A program made the translations under genes and the position numbers. DNA of 38,383 nucleotides, from assembly GCA_049999805.1 (NCBI GenBank), contig JBNGIO010005089.1:1-38383 (forward strand). Reading direction: 5' to 3'. Positions 1 through 11,143 of the stretch are shown here, in pieces. The notes beneath the pieces are model-generated. The model saw only the letters and a list, made by a program, of their open reading frames with translations, was not told where the DNA came from and made no database searches. The DNA comes from Folioceros fuciformis (lineage: Eukaryota; Anthocerotophyta; Anthocerotopsida; Anthocerotales). How positions within the stretch are numbered: position 1 is the stretch's first letter; each line of letters starts with the position of its first letter.

Positions 1-3000
1 GGAACAGACTCTGGAGAGGGGGACTCAACTTTTGGGCAGTTCTGGAAACCGGTGATAGTAACGTAACTGCAACATTGAATGATACGATGGATGGCGCATA
101 CCTACTGTCTTATACCCATACAGTCAGTGGCAATCACACTATTCTGGCCTTTCTTGATGAGGAGCTGTTTTTCCAGGATTATGTTGTGGTTTATCCTGCT
201 GATGCTGATGTTGAGAGTACAAAACTTACGCTCAATTCCAATGGTTGTACGGTCGGCACCTGTTTTTTCAAGATTCAGCTCTTTGACCAGTTTCATAACA
301 ACGTTTCAATTGATGCTCTGGTACGCTCTGGGCTGGTGCTGTTCTTAGCATCGGACGACATTCCCCCTACATTCACTGCCCCCTACCCTTTTGTTGACAA
401 CAATGGGTTGCAATATGACGTGTATTTCAATACGAATCGCACCGGGGTTGTGCAAGTCCGGGTCAATGTCCTGGGGAAAGCTGTCAGAGATCCTTTTCTT
501 ATGCGCGTATTTCCGGGCAATCCGGATCCGCGCAAATTTGTCTTACTCGGAGCCGGCATTAATTCTGGTGGAGTAGTGAATCAGGTATGTCGTATGGGAT
601 AAGTTGTGAAACCTGCACGTGGAAGAGTGATCTGTTTCGCTCGGCTGCTTTTCTGTTTTCCCTGAAAGGGATCTCTTTTGTTGCTGACAGCAGTTTTCTT
701 GTCTGATCTTACAGCCTACCCTTTTCTATGTCCGCCTCATGGACTTTGGGAACAATATTGTGGTGACATGGCCTTCTAATATCTTAACCGCTGCATTCAG
801 TCCAGCATCAGTTGTGCCAAGCCCTCCCATCGTTACACAAATATGGAATGGGACAGCTCAGATTTCGTATGTGCCTGTCCTCGCTACGACCAACTTGGCA
901 GTTTCCCTCATGTATGGTGGGAAAGTGGTGGGACCAACAAGGTATGTTGCCGCTCAGAGACCGGTAGCCCATATTTATCAATTCTTACTTCATTTTTGCC
1001 GATCCTAACATGGATTGATTTGGCCTAGGTATGTGAGAGTGAAGTCACGGATTGGATCATGGTCCGTGAAAGACAGTGTCGCCCTTGATTCTCTGGGAGT
1101 GCCTATTGATCCGTTACGACCGGTAATGGGAGTGGTAGGCACTGACTTAATTCTGAATATCCAGCCCCGAGATGCTGATGGCATTGACTTGCCTGGATCT
1201 CCAGATCCAGGCACTGTTTCATTTGCTGTTAGAATTGGAGACAGATCATTTCCTGTTGGACCAACGAAGAAAGGACCTTTTGGATTTATCGTGAATCTCT
1301 TAGTGTCTCAAAAGTATGTTGTGGAGATCACGTCCCTTGACGGCAGCCTATTCATCAAAAACAGTGGATTTGTGGTGTTCCTCGTCCCTGGCCCTTCTCA
1401 CCCTTCAAGGACGTTGTATCTGAAATCTGTGTCAAGGTTCCTAACCTATGCACCGGACACTTATGCACCAGACACGTTGTACAACGAGGGTATAACATTT
1501 GATGAGCATGATGTCATTCAAGTGGGCAGTGAGCTAGCTATTACTCTGGTTCCATGTGACAAGTTTGGTAATCCCAAACTTTTCCAGCGTATACAAGGAG
1601 GGGATGCATTCACTGCACGAGCTATTCATATTCCCAGTTCTTCCCTGAGCAGTGCCTCAGTTTCGGTGAATAGTAGTGGTGCATTTAAGGTTTTGTATTT
1701 CACTCCGCTATTTGGAGGGATCTATGAATTGTCCATCTTCATGAATGGTGTACAAGCAAGAGCATTTTCCATTGCAGTGGAGTCCTCCCGTATTGATTTC
1801 TCAGAATTTGTCCTGTGGCCCTTGGACGACCTGGAAGCCGGGAAGCTAAGTGTTCTAGAGCTGGTATGCTTTTCTGCTCCGCTGAGGTCATTCCATGTTG
1901 TCATTCATTTGCTTTTGGGGATGTTAGGTCAGCTCCTGTTATGCGTTTTCTGATGTGAGTACGTATGTGGTCGACGTATGGTGGCACCAAACAGCATCAC
2001 AATGGTGTATACCTCATTCCAAACTTGATTGAGCATCTATTTGTCGAGTTTCACTCCCACATGAATGGTCTAAAGTTTTCAGCTGCCATTGAACCTGCGG
2101 ACAAGAGTTCCTCCTTCTCCATCTCGACACTTATCACAGTTGCAGATGTCTATGATGTTGTGCTCATCAATTCCCAAACACAAATTACTGGAGAGGGGCC
2201 TTTGTCTACAGTAGTTGGAACAGTGGAGATCGTTCCTGGAGCTATTTCGAATTTGACAAGTACAGTAAATGTATCACCTTCCTTCACTCGTGCAGGTGAC
2301 GAAATCCTACTCTCGGTAATGGGAAGAGATGTTTGTGGGAATTTAAACTGTTCTTTGCCTCTGGTTCTCTCGAGTCCCCCCTATTCACTGCATGTGGACT
2401 TCGGATGTACTGGAAATTTTTCTACAACTGTACAACTCTACCCTCAACCCAGGGAGTATTCTGGTTCTATTCGATTCACTCCAACAAGTCCTGGGTCGGT
2501 TAACATATCCATCATCTGGGTTAACACCGTCATAAAGGTTCAGATTGATGTCCTGAGCTATCATTCTCCCACTCTCATCGGTGCCATATTGTCCGATAAT
2601 CTCAACAGAATAAGGGTCTTATTTGACGAAGACACAGACAGTGGTAGGCTGAACTTTCCAATGCCTGTGCATTGGATTTTCTGAATGCCTCGGGCTTACC
2701 AGACTTTGATGATTTCCCGTCTCCGTGCAGGCTATTTCAGTGGAGCGTTCAACCTCAGTGGCGCAGATAGATGTGCAGCTTTTCTTGATGTCTCTGTTCT
2801 CCCAAAGCTCGGCTCAAACCCCTTGTGCACTTTCTATGATCCTAGGACACTCATCATTTCACTAGGATATGCTTCCCGAATTCTTCCCGCTGATTCCGGC
2901 TCGGGTGACTACATTACTATCAACGGTGGCAGCATTTTAAATGCTGAGGGTAATACTACTGCACTGTTGTTTTAGCAGTTGGTCTGGAAAACTGACTGTC

Positions 3001-6000
3001 ATGGAGTGTCATTCATTGGAATAATCCCAACGTTTGATAGAATAATTGATGATGACAATCAGGTACTTCTGATCCTGTGAAAGGACGGGTCCCCTTGCAG
3101 CAGCCTAACAGTCCTATTTCACCTGTTGCGAACCTCATTTGCCCAACTGCCATTGGCCCCTGTGATCCCCTATTCCTGGATGCCTCAGCTTCATCTGGGT
3201 CAGGGGGACGTGCCATGATATTCTCATTTTCAGTGCAGGGATCTGGTGATCAAAGTATAGTAAATTATGTGAGAGCTGTCTTGAGGAACTCCCCTTTAGA
3301 TCAAATGTGTGTTACGCTTAACCCAGGCATGCTTCAACAAGGTGAGGTCTATAAGTTCACACTGATTGTGGTAAACTTTAGAGGAGACTCGGCCAGCACC
3401 TCCAGGAGTGTGAAGGCGACTGCAAGTCCGGTCCCTTTACTTTCCATCTTCGGGTCTGATCAGGTGATGAATAAAATTTTGTCTTGCACTGGTCCTTCAC
3501 GGATTGAACAGGTCACGACGTTGGTAGCAAACGCGTCCCTAACCTTGTCATCGTTGTTTGAAGCAGATCCGGACCCGTTCTGAACTGATTCAAATTGAAG
3601 CAATTGGGACTCTTCCTTCCTCCAAGTCTGTTGATATATCTGGAAAATGCGTTAATGGTTCCAGCACTGCTGCGGCTTTATCTTCAACACTCGGTTATCA
3701 ATGGTCACAGTCAGCGGGAAAACTACTTGACCTGAAGGCTACAATTTTGAATGAGCGAGTGTTGAGCATACCAGGGAATCAGTTTGACACCAACAGTACC
3801 TACGCATTCATGGTTACATGCTACTTTGTTGGCTTCCCATCGATGCAATCGACGGCAGAGATAATTTTAACTTTTAAGTCTTCCTTCTTATTGTTGAGAA
3901 TCATAGGAGGAAGCAGAACTGTCAACTCAGCTGAAAGCTTTAAGTTAGAAGCCGTTGTGATCGATCCAGACGATTCTATTGATCCCTATAGCCTTCATTA
4001 CCAGATCGAGTATACTTGGAGGTGCGAACCTGACTTGGGGTCCAATGCCTTGTTCCTGTTTGAGAACCAACTATCTAATGATTATGGAAGAATAATTACT
4101 ATACCTGCTGGAGTACTTGGCACTGGGACATACAACTTTTCGGTATTGGTTTTATTCGTTTTCCTGTGATGGTTTTTGTTTTTTCGTTTTTTGTCTGTAT
4201 GCAATATTTTCGGTCTGTTGGCAATGTTTTTGCTGCTGTTGTCTTTGCAGGTGACTGTGAATAAGGAACCATTAACTGAAGGAAGAACTGGAGTGACTGC
4301 ATCATCCCTAATTGATGCCAGTCCATCTTATCTTCTCTCGGTGTCTTTGGTTCTCCAAAACGCAGCAGAATCTGCTCGCGGCATGTCAAGTGCTCAGGAG
4401 GTTATGCTGTCGTGTCTTTCCAAAGGGCTTAATCTGACGTGGTCCATCCAGTCAGGAACTGACCGACGGACGTTCTCAGATATTACAGCTGCTGCTATGG
4501 GACAACGTAATCTATTTATTCCGCCGCACACATTAGTCGGAGGTGCCTCGTACACTGTCTTCTGTTCTGCGAAGTCTGAAAGAGCTCACGGTGTTGCAAA
4601 GGTTGACTTCACAACGTGGTTTGATCCCTCTGGAGGCAGTGTATTGCTGACTCGATATCCTCGCGATGGGCCTGACATAGCTGGGCAGACACTTTATACA
4701 TTGGTGGCTCATGGATGGACACAGGATCAGGGGCAAGGAGCACTACAGTATGAGTTCAGATACATTACTGACAATAATACGCAAACAGTCATCCAGCGGT
4801 TATCGACTGTGAACGTAGCCCTTTTCTTCGTTCCCAAACCTGGATTGGTTACTTTCCAAGTATATGTGGCAAATCCTGGCCTTGTTGCTGTCAGGAGTGA
4901 AGATGCACCTCAGGGTACCTTGTATCAGCTGCCAAGCATAATTGTGATGGATTCTGGATCTAGAAGCAAATCTACAAAGGTTACTGGACGAAGTCTTCTG
5001 TCAACGAACTCATCAAATCCTTTGGTGGATAAGATTTTCATTCCAAGGGAGAGTCAAGATCACTATCACAGCGCACTGGAGGTAAGCGAGATTTTCGGTT
5101 CTCACTATATCGGTGAACGCTCACTTAACTGCTCACGGGAACCAGGCGTTGCCCAGATTTGTAAATGACATGCTCAGCATAATATCTACTGCAGACCCTT
5201 GGTACCCTCCTCCCTTTTTGAGTGACAATGTATCGGTAGGCACAGGACTTCATATGGCACTTGTAATCGCCTGTGCGTGCATCAAGATTGTTGGCAGCCC
5301 AGGAAATATGAGCGACAATGAACTCCATTCGTCCTTAGGTCTAGTCATTAATAACCTGCAGCCAATCGCTCTGCATCGACTTAAAGTATCATCTGTTTCA
5401 GGTTATAAAGAGGTCTTGGCTTGTGCTTTTGCATATATCTTGGTTTTCCAATATTTTACCATGTGCCGTCCTTCTCATTGCAGGACAACCGTACATCTTC
5501 ATCATCTTTGATGTAGTGGATGCTCTCCTGAATGCTGTACATCCTTGGTGCACTATGATCAGGGTCAGTGTCATGCATTTGGTCTCTAAAATATTCTGGC
5601 ACAGATTGGGGCAAACAACATGGGGTTGGGTGTGCAGCTCCAACGTATGTTTTTCGTGCGTCGTTCTCTCTTCTATCCGCTCAACAAGATCTACCTGAAG
5701 AAGGTGCATCAGTCAACTTCACTGGAAGTGTTGAAAACTTCAGATTTGATGTGAATCTACTCACCCCAGTTCCAAGGCAGTGTTAGTGTTGCTTTGGCAT
5801 GTTTTCCATCATTTGCACTACTTTTCGCCTGGATAGCTAGCTTCCTACTTCTACAAGGATTTACCATCAGTTATTGAGGTCCGTGAGTTGGCATTGTTGA
5901 GTCCAGAGGTCGGGCTCACGCACTTGATATCCTTGTTTGTGTCATTCCCCGATCTCGTACCACCCCTCAAAGATACGGTCAAAATACTTCACTTCGCAAG

Positions 6001-6430
6001 CGGCACTCCGAGTTGGAATGGCTTCACGGATAGCAACTGACGGACGGCACTGTGTCACTGCAGTTGATGACAGATTCTAACACTGTATCTAGGCTGGTGC
6101 TAGCCCAGGTTGCTAGTAGTGCATCAACCAGCTTCTCTTCAAAGATGCATACCTTGCTGTTACCTGGGTTTGCTCTAGTATGGCTGCAGTGCTGGTGAAC
6201 TCTCGTCGTGTTCAGGTTTTCTGCTACGGCCTGCAGCTGGATGGAATCAGGTCAAACCCTGTGTCTTCCACTTCGAAGGCAATATCTGGAATCACACTTC
6301 TTCAGAAAACGTGGTAGACTTCTTAATCTGGTTATTGCTAATGTTGAAAGGGTTCTGCAGGAAAATGCACGGATGGACAAGTAGAGAAGTATTTTCTCTG
6401 ACGCGGCTCAGTTATGCTTTGACGGATAGT
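1..6430 (+). CDS. REJ-domain surface protein, 5' end outside window, multi-exon
   Basis: A long series of + strand coding segments separated by short introns encodes an extracellular beta-sandwich-rich protein. Segments lie at about 1-590, 716-941, 1030-1863, 1965-2660, 2731-2975, 3064-3570, 3560-4150, 4251-5080 and 5145-5405, with weaker ones to about 6430. The 5' part resembles filamin/Ig-like repeats with many N-glycosylation sequons. Around 3130-3240 comes a REJ-type signature: a CP..-G-CD-LFLDAS core followed by SSGSGGR and FSFSV. Further REJ-like sequence (4251-5160) includes an EGRTG turn. REJ domains are known from sea-urchin sperm receptors, polycystin-1 relatives and protists. Near 5788-5870 a hydrophobic stretch could be a membrane helix, and 5845-6190 still reads as coding in pieces. 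I see no GAIN, PLAT or polycystin channel region before the converging neighbour. The protein may therefore be truncated or a channel-less type. Exon borders are approximate; the first donor/acceptor pair did not phase cleanly. Confidence 0.6.
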
Positions 6431-6830
6431 TCGCTCGCACTGTTACCGTCCATGTAAGATGTTCTACTCAAATCCTAAACTGTTCGCACCCCTCACAGTC
6501 ATTTGCTGCATGGGGCTTTTCCACTGTTTATCCGGCATCGCAGGTATTGTGTAAAGATCATTGTCCATTGTTACACTGTCCGCTGGAGGCTAGTGATACG
6601 TTATCCTTCAATGAATTTTTGTTCGTCTGTGTCTTAGTGGTTGTAGTTGTGTCTTTCAATGAATCGCCGTCAAACGTCTGGGGCAGACCTTTCTTGGACG
6701 TATTTGGCTAATTTCAGTACTGCCTAATTGTGGAAGGGCTTTCGTATCTGTGTATAACTTTAAAAGGTTGATAGAACAAGAGTCTGAACCGAAAAACAAG
6801 TTAAATTGTGGGGAAAAGATGCGTATGCGG

Positions 6831-8399
6831 TTATAAGAGGAAAACCTCATATACGAGCCAGCAAAGGAGAGCTTGGAGCAGAACTGATTGTTTGTGACGT
6901 AAGCCGAAGTCCGCAGGTGGGGTGTTGTCAAGCTTGTTGATCTGAGCAAGTATTGTGATGCTGTCGTACAGAGCACCCATAAGGCTTTCTGGTGGCATGC
7001 TGTAGTTCTCTGTCCTTATGGCGTCGGGGGCAAACAACGAACCTTTGACGTTTAGTCCGGTGAAGAAGAGATCCGAGAATTCCCTGTCATTGTTTGCTCG
7101 ATCCATGAGCGCGTTGAACTCATCACGCTCCTCCTGCTTCCAGGACCTGGACACCATGATAGCATGCCCCGGAGCACGCCCAAAGTTGCAACTCAACCAA
7201 TTACTTGTGTCAGTACATTGGTGCTTGCCAGAGGGACAGACAATACGGTAGCTGGAGGAGGCTTGGGGGATTCGCTGTGCGGGAGCGAGTTCCTGCGCGT
7301 ATGCGAGCGGTATGGTGTGTTTGGTAAAGGCGATGTCGCACGCGCCTTCCACCAGACCACGGAAGGCGCCAGCGTAGTCATAATACTCGTCGGCCTCCGT
7401 GCAGCTACTTCCGGACTTGCAGGCACTACAGATGGAAGTTTCCGGATCCGTGCTAGCCGCACACGATTTGGAGAAAAAGGACTTCACGGACTTAATGTCT
7501 GTCTTTCCCTGGCCCCTGCGACAAAATCGTTCCAGTGTGCCTAATTTCAGGCATGATTGATCTCCAAGCTTCGAAATAACTGAGACTGGAGTATGCACAG
7601 GGGGGTCGTACTCACGATGTCACAATAGGCATGACCTTGGAGTCATGGATGAGCTTCGTCACAGGCAGCACCCAGCCGGCAGCTCTGCCATAGCCAGTAT
7701 GGCAGCTCCGTTTTCCCGCTAGCTTCTTCAGGCTTTCAGGACACTGTCCTTCCTTCACCACTCCCACACTGTAATAGAAGTGATCGTTGGAGAGTTCGGA
7801 AATCTCAACTCGAATGGGTTCCAATTGGAATTCGTCGCTAGCAGCAGTGAAGATCTCAGCCCCGTCCAGAGTCAAAAATGTCGCATAGCCATCCCTCACC
7901 ATCTGCATGCAGCCTTCCTCTCGCCTTCCTACTGTGCTGTACTGCACACATATAGGTCCAGCCTGGAGTCAAAAGTTCAAAATCAGAGTCCCAGTCACTC
8001 CAAATCGACATCACCATTTACCAGGCATGCGAATGTGCGGGGTTTGCATCGAGCCGATCCAGAATTGCCACCATCTGCTCACACTTCTCCTTGTCGGATA
8101 TGTCTTCGACACACCACGTCCACACTGCCTCCCTCCCGGTCAAGCACCGTAAGCCACACCACACCACACCACACCACACCACGTCAGAGCCATGGCCACG
8201 GTGACCTCACATGCATAGTCTGCTTGAATCGAGTACGTTCTATCCTTTTCAGAGGAACGTGCTGCACTGATTCTGAATTTCATGCACGATATGTTATCAT
8301 GTAACAACCTTGAGGCTCGGAACTTGGCTCAAGAGAACTCTGAGCAAGTGCAAATCGAAGAGCAAACAGAGCCAGGACTTCAACACCACGCAATGGCAT
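6831..8399 (-). CDS. Secreted single-lobe transferrin-like iron-binding protein
   Basis: Four exons join in frame: 8399-8309, 8124-8022, 7936-7616 and 7515-6831 (1200 nt, 399 aa plus stop). All introns are GT-AG and the phases (1, 2, 2) match. I chose the ATG at 8399 because it opens directly into a signal peptide (MPLRG, then a Leu/Ala/Phe core, ending near ALAQ). A transferrin lobe follows. WCVED-S-KEKC (32-45) is the lobe start, and the canonical SCHTGYGRAAGW block is at 142-153. By alignment to human N-lobe landmarks, the iron ligands are Asp89, Tyr119, Tyr219 and His289. The carbonate-binding pair is Thr145 and Arg149, and Lys237 matches the pH-sensing lysine. Cysteines in the lobe are conserved. 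The last 17 residues are hydrophobic (LLQALLCWLVYEVFLL), possibly a GPI signal or membrane tail. Predicted role: extracellular or surface Fe(III) binding. Two-lobe animal transferrins are about 700 aa, so this is one lobe. The gene converges with the REJ gene. Confidence 0.88.
8154..8182. repeat. (CACAC)n microsatellite in transferrin intron 1
   Basis: About six head-to-tail copies of a five-base ACACC unit. The tract lies inside the first intron of the transferrin-like gene, just upstream of the exon 2 acceptor. On the gene's strand this makes the acceptor region G/T-rich rather than clearly pyrimidine-rich. Confidence 0.85.
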
Positions 8400-8499
8400 G
8401 GTCGCAATCAAGCCCTTGCCGTATCCTGTCAGGGACTTCCGTCTCGGTGGAAAATTCGAAGCTATCGCCATCGCCTCAACCTTCACAGAATGCGGAACG

Positions 8500-10020
8500 C
8501 ATATATTGAAAACGCTGAAAGTTCAAGACTTCCGGAAACGACGTCCGCCCGCGAGATGAAGCTGTAATTTCTGACTTGATTCACTTTACATACTGTTCCA
8601 AGTTCCTTGGGCCGAGCCCACTTTCTCCACGGTTGTATTTGTCGCGCACTTACCATCCACTAAAATGTTATCCTCAGGCCACCCTCAGGCCGCTACGGTA
8701 CTTGCTGTGACCTCACATGCGTGGAATATGCACCTATAAAAGATGCTTTCCTGCATCTTCCAAGGCTGTTAACTGTATCGTTGTGTGCTCAACGAATATA
8801 AGTCTTCTACCAGGTGATAATTCTAATGTATTATAATTAATATTAATATAAAAATCATTTAAGTTCCTTCTCATCCAATAGTTATCCATAATTTTGTGCC
8901 AAAAAGATGGCTTTGTGGTGTGAATTGTTTCTAATAATCGCATGGGATAACTTGGAATCCAAGAAAAGAACCAGAATATTATCAGGTGGAAAATCATGTG
9001 TAATATATCATATTATGATCCTAAAAATTATCCATATTTATTTTTAAAAGTTATGTTATCATAAAAATAATATGTACATGATAAATTATATGGTTTAAGT
9101 ATTTTAGAACAATAGAACATAGCACTTTCAATGTATTTGAAATTATCTTCTTTTTTTCTTTTCTTTTTTTTAGTTTTGCTCTAATGTACCTGGGTATACA
9201 TGCACCTAAACCAACCCTACTTCTAACTGAGTGTCTTCAGCACAAGTTGTTAGCATGTCCTTGTATAATGAGAGTGTACACTCATATCCATTGCACAATG
9301 TTTTCTAAAAAGTGATGAATTATAGAAATGCAGCTTGAATTGCTAGTCTTCCAAATGGCACTAAACAAGCCTTCTGGAATCCACACAAAGGATATCTACA
9401 GACCTTGTTCAACAAGCAAAGGGACCAAATTTAGGTGTTGGTTTGAAGGATGGACTAGCCTATTGTAGGGAATGAGCCTTGACGGCAAGAACATTGGTAG
9501 TCGAACGGACTTGGGAGTTAGAGGCTTCAGCTTCAAATTTCGAGCCACGAAGAGTCTTGGAGTTGAAGATCATGGTTGTCAAAGAGGTTGCAGAGGAAGG
9601 AGTTGGAGGACCTCTATCACACAGTGGAAGATAAGGTAGCCAAGCATGCAATAGTTTTGACGAATGATGGAGAACGGATTTAGCAGAAACCTATTCTATG
9701 GAGAACAAACCTACCCTTTACTACTTGGATGCATTTCTTATTGTGCAATTGTGGTTCTAAGTTGGTCTCCTCTATCTCATATTGTGACCTTTCATGCACC
9801 TCTCCTTCTGCCTTTCATGCATCCAATCCTTCAATTGTGTTTTCCTATCAATGCCTTTGCTTGAACCTTATGCAAAGAAGATTACACAAGTAGGAAAGAA
9901 GAATAGGACTTGGTACTTAACAACTTCTATACCAAAGACACCCTTTCCTTTCAAGCTCTAAGAGCGCGGGATGCTTAATTCCAGAGTAATGCACTGGCTA
10001 TAACATTTTAAACTTCATTT
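8500..10020. other. Gene-free stretch, AT-rich in its centre
   Basis: No convincing exon on either strand. From about 8820 to 9180 the sequence is strongly AT-rich with runs of A/T and a poly-pyrimidine tract near 9145-9170. A TATA-like CTATAAAAG sits at about 8733 on the + strand, but no coding region follows it. The left end presumably holds the transferrin gene's promoter and 5' UTR. Confidence 0.5.
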
Positions 10021-10125
10021 CCTAAAAATAAGAGTTACGCCGAGATTTTGAGATTCATTCACCAAACGTAAGAGTCACACCGAGATTTTTAAACTCTATT
10101 CACTACACGTAAGAGTTAAGCCAGT
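10021..10125. repeat. Short tandem repeat, about 40-bp unit, three copies
   Basis: Three diverged copies of a unit carrying AAGAGTTACGCCGAGATTTT, beginning near 10030, 10070 and 10111. The first two are most alike and the third is shortened. No coding potential was noticed. Confidence 0.7.
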
Positions 10126-11143
10126 ATCTTTCATTGCGGAGTCGTAGGAGTAGGAACCCTCAACCCTGTCGGGGTACATTGCGTGTCCATGGTATCGGGT
10201 ATCGGGCATGGCCGTGATCTCCTGCTCTTCTGACTGAAAGATCTGCAAGCGGGGTGCCAACCTCGGCTGCCAGGATTGGGCTCCACCTCGCTGGGAACTT
10301 TGGGTCGTAATTCCGAACCATTGGCTGTTGGAATTGCAGTGGATCAGTGGGCTGTGGTGGTTGCGGTGCTTTCCGAGAAGAGCGGCGTGATGCCTGTGCA
10401 ACGAAGTGCTTGATCCCAAGTCTGAGATCTCCTCGCGAGGGTTGGGAACCTGGAGCGGAGTGGGTTTTGCCGCGAGGACTGCTTCACTACAGGTCAAAAC
10501 CCTACCAATTTGCGGGCTTTTCGATGTTTCGGAATTGCGTTTGTGCATGGCTGTGTGTCCTGTCCTGGAGGAAAAATTGTCTCTTGCGTGCTGTGCTGTC
10601 ACGGTGGTGCATTTGAGCTAGGCGAGCGTAGAGAATCTGCAGGCAGTGTCTCAAAGAAGGGTGAAGGGCCACAGCTGCTTGCTGTCGCGCATGTCTGAGA
10701 TTTTGTACGGCTGATGTATGTTGGAGCTAGGTGAGGACAGTAGACGTGTTTGGACCTTGATATGGCGGTTGTTTCTGCATGAAAGATTCCTTCGCCGGGA
10801 CCGTGAGATTTTCTCCTCTGTTGTAGGGGTGGCATTAGGANNNNNNNNNNNNNNNNNNNNNNNNNNNNNNNNNNNNNNNNNNNNNNNNNNNNNNNNNNNN
10901 NNNNNNNNNNNNNNNNNNNNNNNNNNNNNNNNNNNNNNNNGTGGCATTAGGATGTGTAGATGTGTTTGGTGGGATCCTGATTGTTTTGGTTCTTAGACCA
11001 GCTGACTTGACAACTTGTACTGCAAGTGGTCTAGTCTTGTTGTACCAGGAACGGAATTCTTTTTATTCTCCTGCCTTGTGAGTTTTGGTTTCAAGTTGGT
11101 GTGCTCTTCTTGAGTGTAGAAGCCCTGAAGAGTAACAAGAAGA
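10126..11143. other. 5' flank of the DnaJ gene, GC-rich, with assembly gap
   Basis: No recognisable protein. A 168-codon open frame on the - strand (10096-10602) has low-complexity, Ser/His-rich composition and no motif I know, so I do not call it a gene. The segment probably contains the promoter and 5' UTR of the DnaJ gene that starts at 11144. A run of 100 N interrupts it. Confidence 0.4.
10841..10940. other. Assembly gap (100 N) with repeated flanks
   Basis: Exactly 100 N. The 12 bases before the gap (GTGGCATTAGGA, 10829-10840) recur immediately after it (10941-10952). This is the pattern left when two overlapping contig ends are scaffolded without being merged, so the true gap may be zero or negative in length. 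Confidence 0.9.

Noticed and set aside
6656-6976. - strand frame overlapping the transferrin 3' end as a possible extra exon
   Set aside because: The transferrin frame already ends with a stop at 6831 after the complete lobe. The alternative frame shows no transferrin second-lobe motif.
7780-8304. 174-aa + strand open frame over the transferrin gene
   Set aside because: It overlaps transferrin exons on the other strand, reads as low-complexity His/Ser/Thr repeats, and has no domain. It is an antisense shadow.
8733-8741. TATA-box-like CTATAAAAG on the + strand
   Set aside because: No coding region follows downstream on that strand for over 2 kb, so a promoter call is unsupported.
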